From Epithemia pelagica (lineage: Eukaryota; Bacillariophyta; Bacillariophyceae; Surirellales; Surirellaceae), in contig OX337237.1 in NCBI GenBank assembly GCA_946965045.2, positions 1,364,001 through 1,428,000 of the forward strand: DNA of 64,000 nt, given 5' to 3'. This document shows, in pieces, positions 49,867 to 58,885 of this stretch (the first letter of the stretch is position 1; each line of letters opens with the position of its first letter). The position numbers were made by a program, and so were the translations under genes. The notes beneath the pieces were generated by a model, which had not been told where the DNA came from, made no database searches, and saw only the letters and a list, made by a program, of their open reading frames with translations.

Positions 49867-51615
49867 CTAGCAATCATCGACGTACTCTCCGGAAGGTAAC
49901 CGTGACTTGAATTTGGGTAGGCATCGACGACCATGTTCTGTTCCTGCCAGATTCACAATATGGCTTCCATCTTGTAGGTCCATGAGAGTGTAGTTGGACA
50001 GACGGGCATGTCGATCGCTCGGTACCAATTTGTCATTGCCATGATCTGTTCCGAACCCACAGAGCCACCAATGTCGGCCACAGACCGTTATTTTGACAAA
50101 CCCCGGTGCCGATGGACCATCGTCGCAACACATGGCATCCGATCCCAAGGTTACCACCGTAGAAAAGTTTCCACTCGCTGGTACCACTCGATCTGGATGG
50201 TAGTTTGGCAAATCTCGTGCATGTGGAATGGGCTGTAGACGATGGGGAAGCAAGATTTTTCCTAGTCGAATCTCGCGGCTCAGAGCGGGTACGGCTTCGG
50301 GGCGCATGTGAAGGATAGTATCGGGTTCAGTCAGATATGTATACTTCCAGTTTTTGTGCGCTGTTCCATTAGCATTTGTTGGTCCTCCAAGCCATTGTTG
50401 AGTATGTAGTTCGTCCTTGACATCAAACGCCTTTTTGAGATGGACCAACGCCGCTTTGGGAATCATTCGCATTTTGCGTCGCTTCGTGTCGTCGGCCTCT
50501 GTACAATTCACAATCGCCAGAGCCACCTGGGTCCCATGCACCTTGTACTCAAATCGGTTGGTTGGATTCACAGTCAATACAGTGTTGATCATTGTGGGTG
50601 GTAGAGAAGCATTGAGGAATGACTCGTACTCTCGCCGCTGACGACTGATCCGAGACTTTGCATTTCGCTCGAGCAACAACTGTTTCGTCGCGACCATAAT
50701 GGAAGCGGATGCAACATCCATGTCCTGTTGGTCGATTGCAATTACAATTCTCCCACACGAGGCTTTTACGAGAGACGCAATGGTTGCCGCGAGACTTGCC
50801 GTGGTAAGTACCTGTCCTCGTAAGGTCGCACTTTTGTATGGCATGAACGCAATGACGGCAATGGTTTTTGTCATGGCGGACGAAATCTTGTCTTGACTTT
50901 CCATCATGGGCGGTTTGGTCAGTGCCCGAAATGTGTAGTCGAGCATTCGCTCCACAAACATGATGTAGGCTGGGGTTTCCCTTCGCAGGGCAAATCCGGT
51001 AATTTTCCAGGGCTTGCTCAAATGTTCGACCGAGAATTTGAGCCAGTCCAAAGTCATGCGCACGTCTCGACGAAGAGAGACGGAATTCATAAAGGTAAAG
51101 ACGGCTCCTTCGACATTTTGAATCCGCTGCGGTCGAAAGGCTCGCAAAAAGCGCTCCTTGCTTTGCCACCAGGTTGCCGAAAAGAAATCCAAATCGCGAC
51201 TAAATTGTTGCAAGGGAATAAAGCGAATAGGCTTGATGTCGGGGTTTGTTTTCGTTGAAGTACGATTGATGAAGAGTTGTTGTTGTTGTTGTTGAGTTTG
51301 GAAATGACGCAATTGTCCGATTTGCACGGACTTTGGCACAATGCCAGTGTTTCTGCCATCAATATCAGCTGTCACAGTACGGTTGCCCTTGTCCGAGCTT
51401 GTAGTTTCAAGTTTTATCCATGGATCATCGTACGGTTGTAGCAATTGACGAATTTCGTTTTCATGCACTATTGCTTGACCGCTCTTCCATATATTGACCA
51501 GGGCAAAACTGACTGCACCGGCCAGAATAATCACAATCAGTCTTCTCGATCCACGAAAACGATCCTTTTCCTGTCGTCGATCAGCAGGCCGACTAATAGA
51601 GGCAGTAGGATCCAT
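49867..51615 (-). CDS. Type II membrane protein of unknown family, Golgi-type topology
   Basis: The ATG at 51615 gives 582 residues with a basic cytosolic tail, a membrane anchor (LIVIILAGAVSFALVNIW) and a lumenal domain with N-glycosylation sites (NRT, NAS, NCT, NYT). Lumenal motifs include RALTKPPMMESQDKISSAM, GRIVIAIDQQDMDVA, KYTYLTEPDTILHMR and GKILLPHRLQPIPH. The TEPDTILHMR block resembles a strand and metal-site arrangement of glycosyltransferases, but no named family is recognised. The C-terminus is Cys-containing (CGRHWWLCGFG) with His/Trp pairs. No intron is apparent. Confidence 0.55.
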   Translation of the reverse strand: MDPTASISRPADRRQEKDRFRGSRRLIVIILAGAVSFALVNIWKSGQAIVHENEIRQLLQPYDDPWIKLETTSSDKGNRTVTADIDGRNTGIVPKSVQIGQLRHFQTQQQQQQLFINRTSTKTNPDIKPIRFIPLQQFSRDLDFFSATWWQSKERFLRAFRPQRIQNVEGAVFTFMNSVSLRRDVRMTLDWLKFSVEHLSKPWKITGFALRRETPAYIMFVERMLDYTFRALTKPPMMESQDKISSAMTKTIAVIAFMPYKSATLRGQVLTTASLAATIASLVKASCGRIVIAIDQQDMDVASASIMVATKQLLLERNAKSRISRQRREYESFLNASLPPTMINTVLTVNPTNRFEYKVHGTQVALAIVNCTEADDTKRRKMRMIPKAALVHLKKAFDVKDELHTQQWLGGPTNANGTAHKNWKYTYLTEPDTILHMRPEAVPALSREIRLGKILLPHRLQPIPHARDLPNYHPDRVVPASGNFSTVVTLGSDAMCCDDGPSAPGFVKITVCGRHWWLCGFGTDHGNDKLVPSDRHARLSNYTLMDLQDGSHIVNLAGTEHGRRCLPKFKSRLPSGEYVDDC

Positions 51616-51818
51616 GTTGAAATCAAACAACACCCTTTTCGTCCAGAAACACGTTCCTCCTTGCTATGTAGACTGTATGGACAGCATGAAGAGGAGAAAG
51701 TCTCTTTCCCTCTCTTGTCTCTTGTGGCAACTTGTGGTGCAAGAAAATGGTGCGTTGGAATCAGGCTGGCTCGACGCGCGCGGAGCACGTGGAGGGCTAT
51801 TGTAGTTGTAGACTACAA

Positions 51819-52927
51819 TACGAGCTCCATCAATCGATATGGGTAACCGTAGTGGCCCGTGCTTTTCATACCCCCACTGTTTTTTCTACAGTGATTCTAA
51901 CTTCGTAGGGACACCACTACGGTCATTTTGCACTGCGTAACACCACCATGACACACTCAAGCCGGTGTGCACCTCCAACGAAAGGTGCCAGCTCTCTTGC
52001 GACCATGAAGGATGCCTAAGAATCAAGTGTACCGTGAGGGAATGGGCGGGCAGGGATGAGTTGGCTTTTTTATGGACCGACGGCAAGGTTTTGAAGTCTT
52101 CCTTATTTGGCATCCGAAACAGAGGAAGTGACCTTGAGAAGAAGACGACGACAACCGATAGAATGCATCCAGCAAGTCAGCGATCATACGTCCGCATGCA
52201 GCAATCAACTCCTCGTCACTTAATAGACCGAGCACAACATTGGAAAGCCTCGACCGTTGGTGGCTCAAACGCAACAAAAGCTGATTTGTCCAGACAAAAC
52301 AAACGTGAACCGTGGGTGGAAGGACTGCTTCTACTGCGACAGACGATGGTGGTGCCGGTGGTGCGGCTGATTCCCACAGCACAATTTGAGTGGAAGAAGG
52401 AGGGGATGCCGTGAAGCTGATGGGCGGTGGTCGAAGAGCCTTGCGAGTCGACAACACTCGGCAACAACAACAACAACCCAAACACAACAATCAACTACTC
52501 ACTCCTCGCTGCCACCGAACGAACAACAACAACACTCGGCAACAACACTCGACAACGACACTCGACAACGACACTCGGTGGTAAGACTCGGCGACAAGAT
52601 GGTGTGGTCGTCCTCCTTCTTCTACCTTGCGACGAAACAATCAACTCCTCGTCTTTTCGTTGCCCTCACCCAACAAATCGAAGCCTCGTCCACTGGTGGT
52701 AACAAGCGACGACAACGACAACCACAAGCGGCTCAACTAAAAATGGCGAAACAATCGGCGACGATGTCACAGCTGATCGATCGAATGAACGAACGAACGA
52801 AAGAACGAATGAACGACAACAACAACACTCGGCGACAACAAAAATCCAAACACAACAATCAACTACTCACCGCCACTGATCGAACGAACGAACGAATGAA
52901 CAAACAACAACAAAAACAACACTCGGC

Positions 52928-52962
<35 letters not shown>

Positions 52963-53552
52963 CCCCCACGCAACAATCAACTATTCGCTGTCACCGAACC
53001 CTCTGCCCGAGACTGTGCCCTTCAACAGCAGCAAGCGGTGACAACGACAAGCGACGACAACGGCATGCGACAAGACAGCAAGCGGCAACAACGACAAGCG
53101 GCGACAACGACAAGCGACGACAGCGACATCCGACGACAATGACATACTCAACAATCAACTGCTCGTTTCGGCCAAACGGCAAAACATTCGGCGACCACGG
53201 CACGGCAACAGCACCATACTCAACACCGAAACGATTGCCTATTGTACGACCTACGACACAGAGAAGCATGTACTAAGCTAGATAGATGTTCTGTACTAGT
53301 AGCTGTTTATATGCATACTCGTAGAGGAGGCGGGTTGATTATTGTGCTAGCGCCGCCTCACCGTGGTGATGGTGTGGGTGCAGTTGGTGAGAAGAATCTC
53401 GCAACAAAATGTGCAAGAGCATGAGGGCAATTCATTGTACTTTAGGAAAATGTATGGTGTAGTGAATCTCGTAGGGCCGGAAGTTCAACCGAGTATCGGA
53501 AACGTGAAGCACGGGCCACTACGGTTACCCATATCGATTGATGGAGCTCGTA
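51819..53552. mobile_element. Nonautonomous TIR element with minisatellite contents
   Basis: Perfect 46-bp terminal inverted repeats lie at 51819-51864 and 53507-53552 (first bases TACGAGCTCCATCAATCG). Outermost bases are TA on both sides, compatible with a TA target duplication of Tc1/mariner type; no longer flanking duplication is visible. The 1.73-kb body contains (CAA)n, GAAC-type and GACAACGACAAGC-type tandem arrays from about 52440 to 53160 and no recognisable transposase, so it would depend on an enzyme from elsewhere. A 296-codon plus-strand frame through the arrays is low-complexity by-product. Confidence 0.8.
52440..53160 (+). repeat. CAA/CGA-rich minisatellite arrays inside the TIR element
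   Basis: Runs of CAA/ACA triplets, units like CACTCGACAACGA and ACAACGACAAGCG, and GAAC tetranucleotide repeats follow each other. Only the plus strand stays open through them. Confidence 0.8.
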
Positions 53553-53698
53553 CATGAAGATACAAGAACGCGAAAGAGTTGAAGTAACGTGAAAACACCC
53601 GTTTACCGGCTATGCAGGAATTTTGTCTGCGTCAAGCACCATCAAATTCAAAGGCATCCACAACAATCCACTGACAAGGAACCAAAGACCCATGACCC

Positions 53699-54838
53699 AT
53701 GATTCGACGAATACTTCAACTGGCACCATGGATTCTCATCGTTTCCTCTTTCAGGAAAGCCTTGGCGAAGGACGACGACAGTATCGTTGGTAGTCCACTT
53801 GAGGAGGGGGCACCCGAAGACCGAACACAGGGGCGAATCCATCGTCATCCGATTGAACAACTTCCCGATATTGATCCGAACGACACATTGTATGAAGAAG
53901 AGAATGACAAGTTAGTTTGCACAACATTGGGAGTTTGTTTGTCCGACCACAGGTCGGATCCACAACCATTGGACCATGTCGTTCCTCCATCGGAATGGAT
54001 GTGTCGCGATTTGCGAGACGATTGCCCCAATCGACCAATGGAGGAATGTTTGCAACGAGGAACCATTACCCATGCCGAATGTCCCGTCACTTGTGGCACC
54101 TGTGAGGGTCGTGTCAAGACCATTCTCATGGATCGAGATCACGTCGACTCGTTCTTTCAACCTCACTTGATACCATTGGGAACTTTGGCCAGATTCTCCA
54201 ATCAACTCCTAGACGTTGTGGGGACCGACTATGGGATTCCGCAAGAAGTGGTGGATACCCAACCGTTGAAACGGGAACTGTTGGATCGAGCACGACAAGT
54301 GGCCGAATACATAGCCTATCTACCACCAGAACTGCAACAAGACTGTCGCAATCTCCACAAGAATTGCATGTTTTGGGCCGCGACAGGTGAATGCGAGGCC
54401 AATCAAGAATTCATGCATGTCGATTGTAGACCAGCCTGCTTTCGCTGTTCCGATACGAACATCTTGGATCGAGCACGACAAGTGGCCGAATACATAGCCT
54501 ATCTACCACCAGAACTGCAACAAGACTGTCGCAATCTCAACAAGCTTTGCATATTTTGGGCCGCGACAGGTGAATGCGAGGCCAATCAAGAATTCATGCA
54601 TGTCGAGTGTCGACCAGCCTGCTTTCGCTGTTCCGATACGAACATCTTGGATCGAGCACGACAAGTGGCCGAATACATGACCCGACTACCACCACAACGG
54701 CAACAAGACTGTCGCAATCTCAACAAGCTTTGCATATTTTGGGCCGCGACCGGTGAATGCGAGGCCAATCAAGGATTCATGTATGTCGAGTGTCGACCAG
54801 CCTGCTTTCGCTGTTCCGTTACGAACGACTCTGCCTAG
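53699..54838 (+). CDS. Secreted protein with four ShKT domains, three in near-identical tandem
   Basis: The ATG at 53699 starts a signal peptide (LQLAPWILIVSSFRKALA). The 379-residue protein has a first ShKT-type Cys cluster (MCRDLRDDCPNRPMEEC to CGTC), then three copies of a 61-residue unit (LDRARQVAEYIAYLPPE linker plus CRNLNKLCIFWAATGEC to CFRC). ShKT domains are six-Cys modules found with prolyl hydroxylases and secreted enzymes, sometimes binding ion channels in animals; here they are more likely interaction or wall modules. No enzyme domain is present. The ShKT prolyl hydroxylase 11 kb upstream shares the WAxxGEC motif. Confidence 0.8.
   Translation: MIRRILQLAPWILIVSSFRKALAKDDDSIVGSPLEEGAPEDRTQGRIHRHPIEQLPDIDPNDTLYEEENDKLVCTTLGVCLSDHRSDPQPLDHVVPPSEWMCRDLRDDCPNRPMEECLQRGTITHAECPVTCGTCEGRVKTILMDRDHVDSFFQPHLIPLGTLARFSNQLLDVVGTDYGIPQEVVDTQPLKRELLDRARQVAEYIAYLPPELQQDCRNLHKNCMFWAATGECEANQEFMHVDCRPACFRCSDTNILDRARQVAEYIAYLPPELQQDCRNLNKLCIFWAATGECEANQEFMHVECRPACFRCSDTNILDRARQVAEYMTRLPPQRQQDCRNLNKLCIFWAATGECEANQGFMYVECRPACFRCSVTNDSA
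54281..54829 (+). repeat. Three tandem 183-bp repeats within the ShKT gene
   Basis: Copies begin TTGGATCGAGCACG at 54281, 54464 and 54647, exactly 183 bp apart. They differ at a small number of positions; the third copy has diverged most. Confidence 0.95.
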
Positions 54839-55666
54839 AACAACGAAACGATGAGACCAGTACCAACGACCAGAAGGTGGGGGAATGCCTCCTCTCTTAG
54901 AAGCACTTTGATACATACGAAGCACTCTGATACATGCTTTTTGTGCGAGACTATTATTTCTGGAGCTGTTCAGGGGCCCAATGCCGAAACGGTGGCAATA
55001 ACAGACAGGTGGAGGGTGGGAAAACTGTCCTCCGATTTACTTGGAAGGCACGAGGACACCGAATCACACACTTCATGTCGATTTCAAAAGCAAAAGGCTC
55101 GATCTTCGCTACTGTGTGTTGTCGCCAGAGACACATATGTATGGTACTCCTACAATAAGTCTACCCATTGTGGTTCACTGGGTTGAGTGTATGGACTTTC
55201 CTCTCTCTTCGCTGGTGTTTGATGGAGGGATAGCCTGGGTAGCTCGGAGTAGCTTTTTGTATGTTAAATTTGAAAGTTTAAAATGGTACGACTGCATCGC
55301 GTGTGGAGTTCGCGCGGAGAATACTCTGGGGCGGTCGAGTACATTTTGAATCATTTCGATTGCTATTCTTACGGGATCACGAAACGCTGAGGACTCCACG
55401 AGTCGGAAGTCCTCCACTCCCTACGCGAAACAACTCGCCTCTCCCTTTCTCCGACAGAAAAAATGCGTGTCTAACCGTCTAACGACTCGCTCCACGGCCA
55501 AGGCGTCCACACAACACAAACGCAACTTTTGTCGTCGAAGAAAGAGTCCACCAGCCGGTTTCGAACGATCGACGAAAGAAAGAGAGAGAGAGAGGAGCGA
55601 GTACACAAGGCCAAGCGATTTCCAAGCACACCCTCGACGGAACGAACCACAAGACCACAAGCAACC
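54839..55666. other. Intergenic stretch
   Basis: No gene is supported. A (GA)n run near 55577-55595 lies in the presumed leader of the Vps2 gene. Confidence 0.45.
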
Positions 55667-56605
55667 ATGGGTAATATGTACGCCAAGCCTCTCAAGGAGG
55701 TTCTCCGAGAGAATAAACGGATGATCAATCGATCAATTCGGGAACTAGATCGAGAAAAAACTGGTCTAGAACGAGAAGAGAAACGATTAATGATTGAAAT
55801 CAAGAAAGCAGCCAAAGAAAATCAAATGTCCTCGGTCAAAGTCATGGCCAAGGTACGACGAGTTTATGCCCATGCGTTGCGATTGCGATGCCACACTTGA
55901 TTCGTGTCATGTTCATCCACACATGGTCCCTCGTTTCTAATGTGATCTTGTTTCTTTTGTTTGATCTCTTGGCAAATGGCTGGTTTTGCACTGGAATGTG
56001 TTTTTGTTTTGAACTTTTGCTGCCATGGTTTGGTCTAAATGATTGGGTGCGACTCAATCGAATGGTCAAATGATTACCACGAAAACAATCGCTACGAATA
56101 TTTGTGCGACAACACACAGGACTTGGTGAGAACACGACAATACATTACAAAATTTATTGAAATGCGGAGTCATTTGCAGGGGGTCGCATTGAAACTCCAG
56201 ACAGTGAAATCACATCAAGCCATGGCTGAGGCCATGAAATCCACGGCCGTCGCCATGAAGCGAATGAACAAGGCGATTAATGTGCCAACGATTGCCAAAA
56301 TGATGGCCGAATTTGAAAAAGAAAATGCCCGAACGGAAATGATGCAAGAGGCCATGGGAGACGCGATTGATGATGCCTTGGCCGAAGAAGATACGGCCGA
56401 GGAAGAAGACCGCATTGTCGGTCAAGTATTGGATGAAATTGGCATTTCCTTTGGGGAAGAACTTCCACAAGCGAGCATGGCCAAACCCTTGGATGCACAA
56501 ACCAGTGGACCGGCCAAAGTGGCCGAAGCCGCCGGTGGCGGAGATACGGCCACAGATCCAGCCCTGAGTGATTTGGAATCGCGTCTCAACAATCTCAAAC
56601 GGTAA
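55667..56605 (+). CDS. VPS2: ESCRT-III subunit Vps2/CHMP2
   Basis: Exons 55667-55852 and 56120-56605 (267-nt intron, AAG-GTACG and ACACAG ends) encode 223 residues, the usual CHMP2 length of about 220. Family blocks appear in order: LRENKRMINRSIRELDRE, a basic first helix pair, SSVKVMAKDLVRTRQYI (rejoined across the intron), MMAEFEKENARTEMMQEAMGDAIDDA, VLDEIGISFGEELP and a C-terminal MIT-interacting motif DLESRLNNLKR. Vps2 polymerises with Vps24 on Snf7 filaments at endosomes and recruits Vps4 for membrane scission. The N-terminus MGNMYAKP replaces the usual hydrophobic start and could be myristoylated at Gly2. The read-through frame in exon 1 is intronic. Confidence 0.92.
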
Positions 56606-56874
56606 AATTCTCCCTTTTTAATTTAAAGATGTACTTTTCGACTTGTTTTAGAAACGCCATTGAACCATGAACGGTTGGAATTGAAACTGTGATTTTCGCG
56701 GCCTCGTGGACGGAGGATAATGAACGAGAAAGGGTAGATCAGTCCCGAGTGACCCTTTCGAACGGACGGTTGAAACCAAATTTTGGTGTGCACAGCGTTC
56801 TCATTTTTTAGGGATCACAATCTCCATCCCGTGTAATCATGGAGGGTGCAAATGTGAGGAAGTGAATTAAAACC

Positions 56875-58692
56875 ATGATCTTTCATCCACTGCTCGTGTT
56901 AGTAATGCTCGTATGGGCGAATCGGCCATCGTGTGGACAAGGTGCAACCGAAAGAGTGGTAGATGAGACTACCAATCCAAGCAACTGTCACGAAACTATT
57001 GACGAACCATTTTCCATCAGCTTGCTACAAGACATAGACCCCTACCTACATAAACTCCTGGATCGCCTTCATACCAAGGAGTTTTACATTAATGGATCCT
57101 GGGTATCACCGTATCATCAATCATCCGATTGGCAGGTTAGCAATATCACCACAAACCGTACCAAGGAGGAGGAAGAGAATGGTAATTGTCCCTCTGTGTC
57201 TTCACCTCGTTTGTCGAAAAATTTGGTCGATCCCTCCACAGGCCAAGTGTTCGCATTCATTGCCTTGGGTCAAGAGGCGGATACCAATCGTGCGGTACAA
57301 GCCGCCCATGCCGCCTATCCCCAGTGGAGTTTGGCCAGGAACCGAGACCAACGCCAGGCTCTTGTCCAACGTCTCCTCAATCTCATGAGATTGCGTCAAA
57401 CGGAAATGGCCCATGTTATCAGCCGAGAAATGGGATCACCCATTGACGTGGCCCGTACCGATCAAGTGGGAGCCGGATTGTATCAACTGGAAACCTCCTT
57501 GAACCTTTATGAGGACTATTTTGACCATGTCCGAACCTTGCCCAATGTGGACGACTACAATGCTGCTGTTCAAGATGGTGACGGCACAACCATTCTCATG
57601 CATCCCATTGGAGTAGTGGGGGCCATTACGCCTTGGAATTGGCCCTTGAATCAGATTACCATCAAGATCATTCCAGCTTTGTTGGTTGGATGCACTGTGG
57701 TTCTAAAACCAAGTGAACAGAGTCCCTTGTCGGCCCTCATTTTGGCCGAATTGGTGCACGAAGCGGGATTTCCACCCGGAGTGTTCAACTTACTTAATGG
57801 TTTAGGTCCCGTCGTTGGACAACAACTCAGTTCCCATCCATTGGTGGATATGGTGAGTTTTACCGGGTCGACAAGGGCGGGGGCAGCCGTGTCTAGGGCG
57901 GCGGCCGATTCCTTCAAAAAGGTGACGCTGGAATTGGGAGGGAAGGGCGCCTTGATCATATTTGACGACATTGGAGAGGAATGGATCCAAGAAATTCTTC
58001 CCAAGCTCCTAAGTGACTTTGAAAATTCGGGACAATCGTGTGATTTTGCTGGTCGCATTCTTGTGCATCGTTCCTTGTACGACAGAGCCGTACAAGCGGC
58101 CCAACAAGTGGCCGAAACCACAAAGGTGGCTTCCGCGCATGTTTCGGGAATGAATCATATTGGACCTGTGGCCAATCAAGTCCAATACGAACGCATTCAG
58201 TCCTTGATTCAATCCGGCTTGGATCAAGGAGCTACCCTCGTGGCAGGAGGGTTGGGAAAACCAACAGCCTTGAAAGACTCGCCCGGCTTTTTTGTTCGTC
58301 CAACCGTTTTTGCCGATTGTACGCCTGAAATGGATATTTTCCAACAAGAAATCTTTGGTCCCGTCATTTGTTTGACACCCTTTGATACCGAACAAGATGC
58401 GATTGCTTTGGCCAACGATTCGTTCTACGGCTTGTCCCATTACGTCAATACCCGGAGTGGGCCTCGTCGTCGTCGATTAGCCCATGCCTTGAAAGCAGGA
58501 CAGATTCATATGAATGACTTTGAGGGAGATATTGGAACTCCCTTTGGTGGAATGCGAGCCTCGGGCATTGGACGGGAGGGTGGGCTGTATGGTCTGGAAG
58601 AATTTTGCGAAATTAAGTCCGTGATGGGATACCATGATTCTTCCGAAGATTTGACAGAAGTACACGACGATGAGGAACAAAGCGAGAAATAG
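56875..58692 (+). CDS. Aldehyde dehydrogenase, secretory-pathway form
   Basis: This 605-residue single-exon enzyme has the complete ALDH fold: PWNWPLNQ (catalytic Asn region), VLKPSEQSP, FTGSTRAGAAV (NAD-binding), the general base Glu in LELGGKGALI, the nucleophile Cys in ENSGQSCDFAGR and FGPVICLTPF with PFGGMRASGIGREGG near the end. It oxidises an aldehyde to the acid with NAD(P)+. The N-terminus is a signal peptide (FHPLLVLVMLVWANRPSCG) and there are N-glycosylation sites, so it acts in the ER, vacuole or outside, which is unusual for the family. The substrate is not predictable. Closest in pattern to ALDH class-1/2 or betaine-type enzymes. Confidence 0.88.
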   Translation: MIFHPLLVLVMLVWANRPSCGQGATERVVDETTNPSNCHETIDEPFSISLLQDIDPYLHKLLDRLHTKEFYINGSWVSPYHQSSDWQVSNITTNRTKEEEENGNCPSVSSPRLSKNLVDPSTGQVFAFIALGQEADTNRAVQAAHAAYPQWSLARNRDQRQALVQRLLNLMRLRQTEMAHVISREMGSPIDVARTDQVGAGLYQLETSLNLYEDYFDHVRTLPNVDDYNAAVQDGDGTTILMHPIGVVGAITPWNWPLNQITIKIIPALLVGCTVVLKPSEQSPLSALILAELVHEAGFPPGVFNLLNGLGPVVGQQLSSHPLVDMVSFTGSTRAGAAVSRAAADSFKKVTLELGGKGALIIFDDIGEEWIQEILPKLLSDFENSGQSCDFAGRILVHRSLYDRAVQAAQQVAETTKVASAHVSGMNHIGPVANQVQYERIQSLIQSGLDQGATLVAGGLGKPTALKDSPGFFVRPTVFADCTPEMDIFQQEIFGPVICLTPFDTEQDAIALANDSFYGLSHYVNTRSGPRRRRLAHALKAGQIHMNDFEGDIGTPFGGMRASGIGREGGLYGLEEFCEIKSVMGYHDSSEDLTEVHDDEEQSEK

Positions 58693-58885
58693 GAACACAT
58701 TACTTCTTTGCTCACATTCAAACCACAAACATGTTTCAAAATAAATTGTACAATAATTTGACGATTGCTTCTACTGAACGATAGTATACCCCTTTCGTTT
58801 TGATTTGGCTTATATTAGTCTCTAAAGCAGTTCTCATTTTATATTGACTAAGCTTGTAATACTATTGCACCTTACTAGATAATCA

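Noticed and set aside
52386-53276. 296-codon plus-strand frame in the TIR element
   Set aside because: It is produced by CAA/CGA-rich tandem arrays that lack stops; there is no transposase motif or non-repetitive domain.
55853-56119. Read-through coding after VMAK in the first Vps2 exon
   Set aside because: Family alignment requires VMAKDLVRTR; the bases between are a 267-nt intron.
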